64,000 bases of DNA from Ryuthela nishihirai (lineage: Eukaryota; Arthropoda; Arachnida; Araneae; Heptathelidae): assembly GCA_038380435.1 (NCBI GenBank), contig JAWZYU010000005.1, positions 41,686,001-41,750,000 of the forward strand, given 5' to 3'. Made by a program: the position numbers and the translations under genes. The notes beneath the pieces were generated by a model. The model was not told the DNA's origin. It ran no database searches and saw only the letters and a program-made list of their open reading frames with translations. Shown in pieces: positions 23,311 to 34,074 of this stretch (the stretch's first letter is position 1; every line of letters starts with the position of its first letter).

Positions 23311-23397
23311 AAAACCTTGACTGCCACCTGGAAATTAATTACAAATCATTTAACAGGTTATGCAATAGATCCTATTAGAAGGACTGCCTTATAAAAA

Positions 23398-23442
23398 CTG
23401 ACCTTTATCTGTCCATCTGGTCTCTTGCAAGCCGGGAATATC
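23398..23442 (-). repeat. Short RTE fragment
   Basis: TGACCTTTATCTGTCCATCT plus the following GGTCTCTTGCAA matches the 5' end of the RTE endonuclease piece at 31976-32010 (encoding QETRWTDKGQI on the - strand). Confidence 0.7.
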
Positions 23443-23446
23443 TAAA

Positions 23447-23660
23447 CTATAAAAAATAAAATAAATACCCCCTCAAGCAGCTGCTTGCTACAGATGTCTG
23501 ACAGGAGCCTGTCAGTTTATATGCCACAGTAGAAGGTCTGTGAGGAGGGCAGGACCTCAGCAGAAAAGCAACACAAACATCCATGTCTTATCCGGGGCTC
23601 AAACCCAGGTTCCTTAGATCAGTAACCAAGTGCACTAACCACTCGGCCACGGGACATGGC
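23447..23660 (-). repeat. tRNA-derived SINE family 2, second copy
   Basis: Same structure as the copy at 23.1 kb and same strand, separated from it by about 135 bases. The box B region reads GGTTTGAGCCCC. The (TTTA)n-type tail is at the low-coordinate end. Confidence 0.85.
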
Positions 23661-23689
23661 TGACAATATCAAACACTTGAAATTATGGA

Positions 23690-24335
23690 TCCTGTAGTTG
23701 CTGCACTGCTGGGCCTTTGTTGAGGGAAAATCTGCCACTATTTCTGTTTGCCTGTGGGTTTCCAGCCCAAAGTGAACAGAGGAACAGGATACCTCATATC
23801 AGCATTGAAAAGGTGGTGCCTGAAGTTCTTTCAATTTAAACAATTCAAAATTTCAATTGAAAAGAATTGACGTTATGTTGTTCTCTGCCACCAAAAAAGG
23901 TGGTGCCTGAAGTTATTGTGGTGTCTGAAGTTCCTACTTTTCATGTAGGAACTTCAGGCACCACCTGTTCAAGTGGACCTTTCCCTAATCGCAGGCATGG
24001 GACAAATACCTCTTCCCCCACTGCTAACAGCTGAAGTCCCTCTTGTTGGTAAGAACTTCAGGCACCACCTTTTCAAGTGAACCTTTTCAAGAAACAGAAT
24101 CTAGATAGAAACTTTCCTGCCTGAGACACATTACTCCAGTGTAGGTTTAGAAATGCCCAAATAGCTAAGTGAGAGTTCAGATACCTGCAATGGTCTCTGA
24201 TCAAGAATATCCACCAGCTGATATAATATCTCTTCACTTTGGGCTGGCAACCCACAGGCAAATAGAAATAGTGGCAGATTTTCCCTCAGAGGCCCAGCAG
24301 TGCAGCAACTACAGAATCCATAATCAAGCACAAAG
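23690..24335. repeat. Inverted duplication with a repeated GGTGGTGCCTGAAGTT motif
   Basis: The outer arms at about 23690-23800 and 24230-24335 are inverted copies (GCTGCACTGCTGGGCC, GGGAAAATCTGCCACTATTT, TTGCCTGTGGGTT). Inside, GGTGGTGCCTGAAGTT occurs at about 23825 and 23900, and its complement AACTTCAGGCACCACC at about 23947 and 24056, around a short hairpin at about 23930-23960. Confidence 0.75.
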
Positions 24336-24562
24336 CCATAAATCAGTCCAGTGTGCTGGGTATAAATGGTCAGCACCAGGAGCTTGGGAAGTAGACCACG
24401 TTTCAGCAGGACAGAAAAAAAATAAAAAAAAGTGGTGATAGATGACCAGATCAGTAGTTGAAACTGATCTGGCAGCCTTTCCCTTCTGTTTCTTTCCAAA
24501 ATAGAATATCTTTCTTGAAAGGTACTAACAGCCTGCACCACGAGAACCTTGGGGTTGGACAT
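24131..24562 (-). CDS. Unidentified 143-codon ORF in the inverted duplication
   Basis: The longest intact non-transposon frame in the window. It has a hydrophobic middle part (SSITTFFYFFSVLLKRGLLP), a Cys-rich GFCSCCTAGPL segment and a C-terminal EEILYQLVDILDQRPLQVSE region. A related peptide (SCSCCTAGP, then ENLPLFLFACGFPAQSE) is encoded in the opposite arm at about 23.7 kb, so the sequence was coding-like before the inverted duplication or belongs to the repeat itself. I do not recognise it, and no codons are known to be used. Treat as hypothetical. Confidence 0.25.
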   Translation of the reverse strand: MSNPKVLVVQAVSTFQERYSILERNRRERLPDQFQLLIWSSITTFFYFFSVLLKRGLLPKLLVLTIYTQHTGLIYGFVLDYGFCSCCTAGPLRENLPLFLFACGLPAQSEEILYQLVDILDQRPLQVSELSLSYLGISKPTLE

Positions 24563-24818
24563 TAAGTGCTATGCCTGACCGGTTCTGTGCATCATCACTG
24601 GGGATAATACACAGCACTCCTTCCACATGTTTAGACCAGTTAATAGTAAACATAAATCCCCCACTTATAATAGATCACTATTCAATTTCTTCAGACCATA
24701 CTTTTCCCCCTACACAATATACATTAATCTTGTGTGCTGAGGTTAGTGGTATGCACACTACAGGTCTTCTAGCATATAACTCATGAAATCATAGGGACAC
24801 ATTTACTGTATGTAGATG

Positions 24819-25201
24819 GGGCGGGGGTGGCTCAGTCGGTAGCGCGCCAGGCTTGTAATCTGTAGTTCCCAGGTTCGAGTCCCAGCTGGGTCAGCGTTGA
24901 GATTTATCTCCGCAAAATTCCCCGCCCTGCCCACGGTCAGTAGGGGACACCGATGAGCTTGAAAAGGCCACCGTCCGTCAGATGGGACATTAAGCCGTGG
25001 CCCCGTATGTGGGAGAGAGCCATACCCTGTGCATGTTAAAGAACATGCTGGATGGCCTTGACGGGAGGCTACCATCTGTCTCTCAACAGCTGTTCCAGTG
25101 GGTCCCCTCCCCCAACCTTCTCTGAGCCTTCGGGGTCCTTGTGACCTGGCCATTTAGCCCACGGTGGGCAAAAAAGTGTGGCTCAGAGGTAAAACAACCC
25201 A
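24819..25201 (+). repeat. tRNA-derived SINE family 1, full length
   Basis: 383 bp between perfect 14 bp target-site duplications ACTGTATGTAGATG (24805-24818 and 25202-25215). Head: GGGGCGGGGGTGGCTCAGTC, then GGTAGCGCGCC as box A and GGTTCGAGTCCC as box B. Body with GGGACACCGATG and GGGTCCCCTCCCCCAACC. 3' end AAAACAACCCA, with no poly-A tail. Confidence 0.9.
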
Positions 25202-25289
25202 ACTGTATGTAGATGCTGCCCTCTTGTGGCAGCTCCAGTGTAAGTTAGAGCACTGAACTGTTGTTGCACTGGGCCTACCCTAGTTCATT

Positions 25290-25445
25290 TTTCTAAAGCA
25301 TGTTCTGATATGTTTAAAACACCTCCAGAAATTACAGATTCTGACACATTCATGAATTTGGCAGCCTCTATATGTGACTGTTGTGCTTCCATCTGCCGAA
25401 TGGCTCTCCATCTCTGACTGCCATCCAAATGGTTCTCCTTTGCAT
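25290..25445 (-). pseudogene. Tc1-like transposase, N-terminal helix-turn-helix fragment
   Basis: On the - strand HLDGSQRWRAIRQMEAQQSH followed by IEAAKFMNVSESVISGG matches the paired-like DNA-binding part of Tc1 transposases (RWRA-I-x-R-ME-A-GQSQ-x-x-VA). No catalytic part is found nearby. The adjacent SINE may have separated or replaced it. Confidence 0.65.
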
Positions 25446-25890
25446 TTGTACAAAACTGTAATCCAAAATGCTCGATAAAGCCATTCTTAATCCAAAATGA
25501 GAAGCTCCAGTTCCTGAAGCTGTGTTTATCGCCAGCTTAATTTGCATTTTGTGGAGTTTTTCTCATCAACAAATACAGATTTTATAGCCAATAAATTTAG
25601 TTATTTCATGCTAAATATCCTCTAAAACTTTCGTTATTAGATTCCAAAAAAAATATTCCTTTAGATATTTGAGGTTTATTCAACTTCCTTAAATGATAAA
25701 CAGCAGTATAATAATATATATTTTTAATGTACTAATAGGATATTGGACTATGTTTCTTAAAAAGTAATTATCACTTGCATATTATAACTTCTTTGAATAT
25801 AATTGAGTAAGAGTTCTGAATGAAAATTTCCATCAATTATCATTCTTAAATGTGAATGTTTTAAAATTAATTTTTTCTTCAAATTTGAAG

Positions 25891-26079
25891 GTTGAATTAA
25901 AGAAAGAATTGTTGCGTAAAGCATGTGACACACACCAGAAAAGTTACCAAGATGCAATGTGTGGTAAAGGGATTGATAGGCATCTTTTCTGTCTTTATGT
26001 TGTCTCTAAATACTTGGAAGTTGATTCACCTTTTCTGAAAGAAGTACTGAGTGAACCATGGCGTCTTTCAACAAGCCAA
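25891..26079 (+). CDS. CPT1: CPT1 exon c
   Basis: 63 codons in phase 0, acceptor TTTGAAG, donor CAA|GTAAGT. Begins with a helix, [20 protein letters not shown], then [20 protein letters not shown], and ends [18 protein letters not shown]. The GIDRHLF block is near-invariant in the family. The Ser-Thr-Ser motif is the conserved substrate-binding motif of carnitine acyltransferases. The catalytic His lies in an upstream exon outside the window. Confidence 0.96.
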
Positions 26080-26397
26080 GTAAGTTAACAGAATTTCATT
26101 GCTACAATGTTTTATTTAATAGTTTTTAATAACGTTTATTTCATTTATATGCATCATGTAATATACAGTGTGCAGATAGTATCAAATAGAACATTGTTAG
26201 AATAGTCAGCAGTGGATAAATGCAACAGCTGTAGCTCAGGATAGACATGTTTAGAATAATGAATTATACAATCTGGAACTCATAGCCTGTATATGCTTGA
26301 GCATATGTACATATAATAAAGCATACAAAAATATTTTGATGTAATTAAATATGATAAAAATTATTTGCCTTAAAAGTGAATGTCCGCTACAATTAAA

Positions 26398-26694
26398 TTT
26401 GAATAACTTGTTCATAGATTAAAGAAGTATCACTCTTACATCGATCCAATTTTTTTAGAGGAAAAATTGTCTTCAGTGGGTAGGATACAAACTCACAACC
26501 TCCAGATAACGTCAGGTGCTCTGGACCATTTAACTACCAGCCACCAATCAAGATCTCTTCTAATTGATGATATGAACATTTCTACGTATAGTGCACATTC
26601 CATTATGCCACATGTAAGGCTATGTTCCAGCAATCAAACCTCAAGTGGAAGACAAGAAGAATGCCATGAAGATGGAAAGTATATTCATGAGTAG
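26398..26694 (-). repeat. SINE family 4 module, half of a foldback
   Basis: tRNA-like module on the - strand (complement of GGTAGCTCAGTGGTCCAGAG-like sequence) followed by the flank CTAATTGATGATATGAACAT and a ~100 base tail. It matches the left arm and centre of the palindrome at 28039-28462; the second arm is absent. Confidence 0.75.
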
Positions 26695-26904
26695 GGGGTA
26701 GCAAAGGACTTTGGTTGGGAGGGAGAGAACGAAAATTTTCTAAACTCAGAAATTTAATTTTTCCAACTTAGAAAGTAATACTTTTAAATACATTATGTCT
26801 GTCAGGGACATAATGTGTCCCTGATAGAGACACATGAGGACCATTAACCTCGTGTGCTAAGGTTAGTGGACCCAAAAATTCGCTCCATGGGGAGGGGGGG
26901 GGGA

Positions 26905-27935
26905 AACCATAATTTTGCAGAAAAAATCCCAATTATTACTTTTCACCTGCATTTTACAAGTCATTTTGAATTTTGCAAATTATCATAGATTTTTCCAACT
27001 CCCCACGATTTCGCAAATTCTCATTTATTTTATAAAACTGAACCCAATTTTCACAACTCAACTGCATTTTAGCAAGTGGCTTCAAATTTTGCCAACTTGC
27101 TGTAATTTTACTGAAAAAATCCGAAATTTTACATTTGCCCCTGAATCTGACAAGTCACTTCGAATTTTATCAACAATATATTTTTAATTGCACAAAAACT
27201 AGCCCAATTTTTCACAACTAGCCTGCATTTTACCAAATGGCTTCGAATTTTACCAACTACGTAGATTTTGCCAACTTGCCATAATTTTACAGAAAAATCT
27301 TAATTTTACATCTCACCTGAATTTTACCAAGTCATTTGAATTTTGCCAACATCCCTAAGTTTTGTCAAGTTGCCTCAATTTTGTTGACTGCTTAATTTCA
27401 CAAAACCAATCCCAATTTTCACAACTCGTCTGCGTTTTACTGGGTAGCTTCGAATTTTGCCAACTTGCTGTAATCTTACAGAAAAAAATCCCAATTTTCC
27501 CAACTCACCTGTATTTTACCAAGTGGTTTCCAATTTTGCCAAGAGTTTTGGATTTTCACAACTCGCCTGTATTTTACCAAGTGATTTCCAATTTTGCCAA
27601 CTTCCCTAGATTTTGCCAATTGCTCTAGATTTTATCAATTGCCCTAGATTTTGCCAACGAATTATAATTTTACACAAAAAAATCTCAATTTTTACATTTC
27701 ACCTGAATTTTGCCAACTCCCCAAGATTTTGTTAAATCACTCCAAATTTTGCCAAGTTGTCTCGATTTTTTCAACTCGCCAGTACTTGACTAAGTAGCTT
27801 CGAATTTTGCCAACTGCTCTAGAATTTGCCAAGTTTCCTTGATTTTGCTAATTTCTCTAAATTTTACAAAAAAAAATTGAAATTTTCACAACTCACCTGG
27901 ATTTTACTAAGTGGCTTCGAATTTTGCCACCTCCG
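26905..27935. repeat. Degenerate minisatellite of AATTTTGCCAACT-type units
   Basis: About 1 kb built from short variants of ATTTTGCCAACTTCC, ATTTTACCAAGTGGCTTCGA and CCCAATTTTCACAACTCACC. These recur in a loosely conserved order, suggesting a higher-order unit of roughly 120-170 bp. It ends in a GGGGGGAGCCTCCCCC run followed by CATAGCTACATCCCTGTCC, which resembles the end of a dispersed element seen in other invertebrates (from memory). Confidence 0.8.
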
Positions 27936-28038
27936 ATTTACTTTGGGGGGAGCCTCCCCCACCCCCACCCCATAGCTACATCCCTGTCCACAAGTATACA
28001 ATTGATTAAATTTGAATAAATTTGACTTATCTGTTTCA

Positions 28039-28462
28039 CAGATTAAGGAAATACCACTCTTACAATGATCCAATTATTTTAGAGGAAAAATTTTGAGCTG
28101 GGTGGGATACGAACCCACGACTTCCTGATAACATGTCAGGTGCTCTGGACCACAGAGCTACCAGTCACCAACCAAGATCTCTAATTGATGATATGAACAT
28201 TTCTACATACAGTACACATTCCATGCACTGTTCCAACAATCCAAACCTCAAGCGGCAAACAAGAAAAATGCCATGAAGATGGAAAGTATAAGTTATGTTC
28301 ATATCATCAATTAAAGGAGTTCTTGATTGGCAGCTGGTAGCTCAGTGGTCCAGAGCACCTGACATGTTTTCAGGTGGCCATGGGTTCATAGCCCACCCAG
28401 CTCAAGACAATTTTTCCTCTAAAAAAATTGGATCGACATAAGAGTGGTACTTCCTTAATCTG
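28039..28462. repeat. 424 bp palindrome with two divergent tRNA-like modules (SINE family 4)
   Basis: Left arm (28039-28198) and right arm (28294-28462) are inverted copies. Outer ends are CAGATTAAGGAAATACCACT and AGTGGTACTTCCTTAATCTG. Each arm holds a tRNA-like head (GGTAGCTCAGTGGTCCAGAG as box A region, GGGTTC-x-x-x-CCCACC as box B region). The left head is on the - strand and the right one on the + strand, so they diverge from the centre. Confidence 0.85.
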
Positions 28463-29133
28463 TCTGCTGCAATACCAATACTAAACACAACATATACACA
28501 CAAGCCACTGAATTAGAAACATTTATTCAATAAGGAATTGGACCTCCTTTTGCATAAATTACAGCAAGTATGTGGTTTGGCATAGATTTGGTGTGCCTTT
28601 ACATCTCCAGCATACCAGGTGTTGGAGTGCCTTTACATCTCCAGCATATCAGGGGTTCACCAGACAGTCCTTTAAGTGGCTCAGATATGATGGAAGAGGA
28701 CTTTGCTCCTGGATCTGTTTTTCTAACATGTCCCATACATTCTCAATGGGGTTCAGATACGGGCTTTGTGGTGACCAATCGCTGTCATTCTCTCTGAACC
28801 ACTGTTGAACACATCTTGCGCAATGGACAGTAGCATTGTCGTCAATGAAGCAGTCGTCACCTGCTGGATAAAACGTCAGCATTGCATGATGGACTTCCTT
28901 GGTATTCCATAATGCAATTTGGAAGGTTCAGATATTCCTTGGACAACACCCGACCTTCCAGCAATATTAGGGGACCCATTCCGTACCAACATAATGTGCC
29001 CCATACCATGACACTACCTTCAGAACCTTGAGTTGTGTTTACAAGGCAAGCTGAGTCCATTGCTTCATGGGGCTCCTACCAGACTCTCTGACTCCCATCA
29101 ATACAGAACAAGGTGTACTGTGACTTGTCAGAC

Positions 29134-32013
29134 TCATCATCATCATCATCAAACAGCCATGGGCTACGGAGGTCTAACCAGACTGTGCAATTTAGTTCTC
29201 CAAGCAGGTCTGTCCTGAGCTACATCTGCTGCATCTGGCCACTGCACACCAAATCTAACTAGGTCCTGTTTGACATTGTCTGCTCACCACATCCTAGGTC
29301 TCCCCTTCTTTCTGAGGCCTTTAGGCACACTGTTCATAACCCTATTCACCAATCTATAATTATCCATACGGGCAACATGGCCAAACCAACGGAGTCTCTC
29401 TCTGCACAATATTCTGCTTAAAGGAGGTTGCTGACTCCTTTGCCTAACTTCATCATTAGTTACAAAGTTAAACCACCTAATGCCCAAGACACTGCGTAAA
29501 CATCTAGAATCAAAAGCATCTAGTGTCCTTTATCATGTTTACACAGTGTCCAAGTTTCACTACCATAACTAACCCTAGAAAGAACCAAACTATTATAAAA
29601 TCTAATTTTAGTCTTTAGATGTATATGCCTATTTCTCCACACTCTCCATAGATTCTTAAAAGTCTTGGCAGAAATCCCTATTCATTTGTTAATCTGATGC
29701 TGCACATCACTAGTATCTGTTACATATTTGGGGCGGGGGTGGCTCAGTCGGTAGCGGTCCAGGCTTGTAATTTGTAGTTCCCAGGTTCGAGTCCCAGCTG
29801 GGTCAGCGTTGAGATTTATCTCCACAAAATTCCCCGCCTTTCCCATGGTCAGTAGGGGACACCGATGGGCTTGGAAAGGCCGCCGTCCGTCGGATAGGAC
29901 GTTAAGCCGTGGCCCTGTGTGCGGGAGAGCCATACCCTGTGCACGTTAAAGAACACGCTGGATGGCCTTGACGGGAGACTACCATCTGTCTCCCAACAGC
30001 TGTTCCAGTGGGTCCCCTCCCCCAACCTTCTCTGAGCCTTCGGGGTCCATGTGACCAGGCCATTTAGCCCATGGTGTGCAAAAAAGTCCCACTCAGAGGT
30101 AAAACAACCCAAATCTGTTACATAGCTCCCAAGATAAATAAACTAAGACATCTGCTCAAGAGTGAAACTTTTAAGATTAACTGAACTAAAGCCTGCCTGA
30201 CCAATTTTCATTACTTTAGTTTTTTCTCTGTTTATCACCAAACCTACTACTACCAGTCTCATCAACAGTTCTAATGAAAGAGTTTATCTCATCAACATCA
30301 TTTGCCAAAAGGACTAAATCATCAGAATAATCTAAACCGAAATTTTCGTATGCCCATTTAAGGCCAAAATCTTTCCCTTGAAGTTAATTTCACATAACAT
30401 AATCGATAACCAAATTAAATAGAAAAGGAGACAAAATGCACTCTTGTCGAACACCAGAAGTAATGCTAAAATGGTTTCTACAAACTCTCATACACAACTC
30501 AGTATTATTATAGAGAGCTTTCATTATGTTAACTAACTTGCCTGGTATAACATATGATCTCACAATCAACCATAAATTATGACGATCAACACAGTAAAAA
30601 GCCTTTTTGAAATCAACATAGCTAGCAACAAGATTTCTGAAACTCTAAACATTTCTCAAGAATCTGCCTAAGTGAAAATATCTGATCTACACATCCTCTA
30701 CCACTTCTGAATCCACATTGGTCATCATTCAATTGCCTGTCAACCAGATTCTTAATCCTATTAAGCACAATCATGGAAAAAACTTTACTTGGAATAGAGA
30801 GTAGGCTGATACCTCTATAGTTATCACAAGAACTGTGATCACCTTTTTTGAAAATAGGGATAATAATAGCTCTGGTAAAATTCTTAGGAACCATGCCTTT
30901 ATCATAAAAGATATTCAACATTTCAGTCATCAAGTGGTAACCGAAACATTCCCAGCTCTAAGCATTTCCGTAGTAATTTCATCAACCCCTGGAAATTTAA
31001 GTTTAGAAATAGCTAACATAACTTCAGATTATGTTATAGGTCCAACAGTAAAGCCAGTAATTCATCTATCATCATTACAAACAATGGGAATAGAACTAAC
31101 TACATCGTTTAGAACATCAGTGAAATGCTCAGCCAATCTAACCATGACAGAATCCTCACCTTCTATAACCTTACCTTGTTTATCTTTCAATCCCTGTATA
31201 CCTGTCCGTTTTCTACCACACAAAACATTAACTATCTGGTACAGCTCTCTGCAGTTGTGCTGTCTAACAGCTTCCTCGTCTTTGTCAGCCAAGCCATCAA
31301 GCCAAATATTCTTATCAGCAGCTAACTGATGCTTTACATGTTTACTAAGCTCTCTGCAATATTTTCTATTAGGACTAGTAGGGTATTGATTAAGGGCATT
31401 CCTGCAGTTCTTTCTTTCTGAAATAAGCACAAGTGCCTTATCAGTCAAATAATTCTGCCTCCTCTGCTCCTTTTTTCCTAAAAGAGTACTGTTAGTTTCC
31501 AAAAAAGCCTGTTTAAAATGGTCCCATTCTTCCTCAACTTCAGTAGTAAGCAAACCATGACTGTCATAATGACTAAATAACATACCATGGTAAGCTTTAG
31601 CTATAACTGAGTCTTTCAGAGCTTCAGTATTAAAGATAAATTTTTAACCCTAACACAACACTTTTTAAGTTTAAGTTGCAAGACACTTTTAAGAAGGTAA
31701 TAGTCAGATCCAATTTCAGCTCCCCTACATGCCCTGGTACTCCTAACAGAGCTAGCCCATTTGCTGTTAATTAATATATAATCAATCATATTCTTATGCA
31801 GCCCATCAGGTGAAACCCATGTATACTTATGTATGTCACAGTGTTTGTAATAAGTGTTAGTTATTCTGAAACCATTGAGTTTACTTACAGACCCATGCCT
31901 AGGCAGACCCATGCCTTGGTGATGTTTATTGTCTTCCCTCCCTGAAAATAGAAATTTAAGATTATTTTTAAGAATCTGACCTTTATCTGTCCATCTGGTC
32001 TCTTGCAAACCGA
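29134..32013 (-). mobile_element. RTE-like LINE (copy B), most complete copy
   Basis: (GAT)n tail at 29134-29150. Going upstream on the - strand: post-RT region (29284-29487, WFNFVTNDEVRQRSQQPP), RT (30622-30933: RAIIIPIFKKGDHSSCDNYR, GISLLSIPSKVFS, DDQCGFRSGRGCVDQIF), linker (31062-31583), and endonuclease (31616-32008: QETRWTDKGQI, VSPDGLHKNMIDYILINSKW, GAEIGSDYYLLKS). An internal deletion removes the middle of the endonuclease, and RT is interrupted by stops. Inserted in the Tc1 element. Confidence 0.85.
29727..30112 (+). repeat. SINE family 1, full length, inside the RTE element
   Basis: Perfect 12 bp target-site duplication ATCTGTTACATA (29715-29726 and 30113-30124). The uninterrupted site is seen in RTE copy A at about 2176-2190. 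tRNA-like head with CAGTCGGTAGCGGTCC and GGTTCGAGTCCC. Confidence 0.92.
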
Positions 32014-32589
32014 CAGCCTACATGACTTTATTCCAGTCTTCTGGTGTCTATTAACGGTATTCTTGACACCACTGTAGACAAACTTTATGGTTCTTCACAG
32101 ATCTCTTTAATTCTCTGTGCATAGTTTGCTGAGATATGTGGCAGGAACAGCCTTCATTGAATGCTTCCATCAATTGCTGCATGCAGGAAGTCCTGTTTCT
32201 CCGTACAAGCCTTCTCAGATGATGGTGATCTCATTCCTGACAGATTGTCATCATGCCACACTTATGCCTCTTAGACAAGCAATGTGGTTATTTTTCCACT
32301 GATTGAAAACCTGAGGTGTCTCACCTTTTAAGAAACCAGCCAGCTCTGTTATTTTTGAAATCATCACTCCAGCCAGATGGGCATTCACAATAAGTCCTTT
32401 ATCGAACCTCGAAAGATCCTTTGTTTTTCCCATTGTGATCAACACTAGTGATGATTACTGATGAGCAGCAGTCTTAAATAATTGCCCAGATCATGTGATG
32501 ATGCACGTGACCACGTATTTTGCATATACACTGTGCAAGGGACATTTACATACATCTGAATAAAGGTTTCTAATTCAGTGGCCAGTGTA

Positions 32590-33110
32590 TGTAGTTCTCT
32601 AAACTGCTCAAGAAGAAAAAAAATGGTATCAAATCCATAAAATAAAACCGTTATTGAAATCAAACTTGCCAAAATACATCTCATGAAAATGTTGACTCTA
32701 ATCAAGCTTAGCAAATCAGTTGAATTTAGAAATATTCTCAAACTCACATGCTGAGCTCTCAGAGCTTAGACTCACTCACCTCCACTCCTACTTGCTCTCC
32801 TCTTACTTGCTTTCTACTAAACTACTCTTAAGACTACTGGCTGACATGTTCCTGGAATCACATGCCAGCAAGCCACATTTGCATAACTGATCGGGTGTAC
32901 TGAAATGCAAGCAATTGTGACCTTGGTACTTGTGGTTCTGATGGCAGTTAACATCAAACAATCAAAATGAGTTGTTGGGTGTCAACTCGAAGGAAGGGAA
33001 ACAGTAGATAGTTCAGATAAAAATAAGGCTCAAAATAATAATTATAATGTAAATAACTGGTTAGGGAACACAAAAGTGAATGTTGAACCATCACACTTGG
33101 AATGTGAGGA
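32590..33110 (-). repeat. LTR-like repeat, copy 3
   Basis: Starts on the - strand TGTGATGGTTCAACATTCAC, as copy 2. It contains the CTCAC-rich tract and AGCCACATTTGCATAAC. Its low end is cut by the Tc1 insertion border. Confidence 0.5.
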
Positions 33111-33227
33111 ATATGCACAGAGATTATTCTCTTGATATCCTCACACAATAATTCCATTGTTATAACCTAGATATTCTAGACTTGCAAAAGACTAGAATTT
33201 GGGCCTTATGTGATCTGGAGATTTTAA

Positions 33228-34022
33228 AATTCTGATTTAGATTATGCTGATGATTTGGCCCTTTTGGCTAATGAAGTTGATGACATGAATTATTTCTTTA
33301 AGACTGTTGATGAGTCAGTAGTAGATTTAGTGATAAATAGAGAGAAGACTGAAGTGATGAAAATGGTCAACAGATAGTGCTTCAGTTGCTTTGAAGATTC
33401 TGATTTTGAGCACGTGTCTCTGTTTATCTTGGGAGTTATGTTATATATATTGGTGATGTGTAGTGTGAAATAAATAGAAGAATGGGGATTGCTATGGGGG
33501 CTTTTAAGAATCGATGGAGTGTGGGGCAATACAGACATATACACCTAAAGTCTAAAATTAGGTTATACAATAGTTTGGCCCTATTCAAACTTTGTTAAGG
33601 TGGTAAAACAAGGACCCTTTGTAAACAAGATAACAGGAAATTTGATTCCGTTCATTCTAGATGTTTATGCATTATATTGGGTATTAGATGGTTTAACCTT
33701 GTAAGTAATGTTGAGATTAGACAAAGGAGTTAGCAACTGTCTTTGAGCAGCATATTGTGCAGAGAGAGACTCTGTTAGTTTGGCCATTTTGCCTGTATGC
33801 ATAACTATGGATTAACAAATAGGGTCTTAAACAGTGTGTGTTTAAATAAATGCCTCAAAGAAGGGGAGGCCTAGGATTAGATGGTCAGACAATGTTAAAC
33901 AGGACTTCATTATAATTAGCCTACAGCAGACAAATGCAGCAGTTGTAGCTTAGGACAGACGAGTATGGAAAATTAAATTGCAGAATGTGGTTGACCCTCC
34001 ATAGCCTATGACTGCTTAAGGA
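33228..34022 (+). mobile_element. RTE-like LINE, 3' part (copy C)
   Basis: + strand. Starts at the RT catalytic motif (DYADDLALLANEVDDMN) and continues through NREKTEVMKM, the WFNLVSNVEIRQR-type region and the family 3' end CATAGCCTATGACTGCTTAA. Frames are broken by small indels. Confidence 0.8.
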
Positions 34023-34074
34023 TTCTGTATTAAAAGAAAATGTCCAGCAATACAAATAAATATATATTTTAAAA

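Larger units (their letters stand above)
28495..32589 (-). mobile_element. Tc1-like transposon split by an RTE element
   Basis: Terminal repeats TACACACAAGCCACTGAATT (left) and the complement of TACACTGGCCACTGAATTAG (right) define the ends. The transposase is in two parts. The N-terminal helix-turn-helix lies at 32251-32445 (GKTKDLSRFDKGLIVNAHLA, FNQWKNNH). The catalytic part lies at 28649-29060 (GSVMVWGTLCW, DDCFIDDNATVHCARCVQQW, SPYLNPIENVWDML). The catalytic Asp and Glu motifs are present, but a frameshift near 28.87 kb and the 2.9 kb insertion inactivate it. Confidence 0.85.

Noticed and set aside
24819..24900. Stand-alone tRNA genes
   Set aside because: The box A/B-like segments belong to SINE heads. 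The rest of the cloverleaf does not follow, and copies are flanked by SINE bodies and target-site duplications.
24803..25153. A 116-codon - strand ORF, and similar ORFs at about 3.6, 18.5, 29.7-30.1, 35.6, 39.5 and 40.7-41.2 kb
   Set aside because: All are antisense readings of the SINE-1 body, which lacks stops because it is less AT-rich. The peptides resemble each other only because the SINE copies do.
26905..27935. CRISPR-like array
   Set aside because: Repeats are degenerate, of unequal length and without unique spacers of constant size, and the context is eukaryotic.
30835..31329. A 164-codon + strand ORF
   Set aside because: It is antisense to the RTE reverse transcriptase and linker, which have clear motifs on the - strand.
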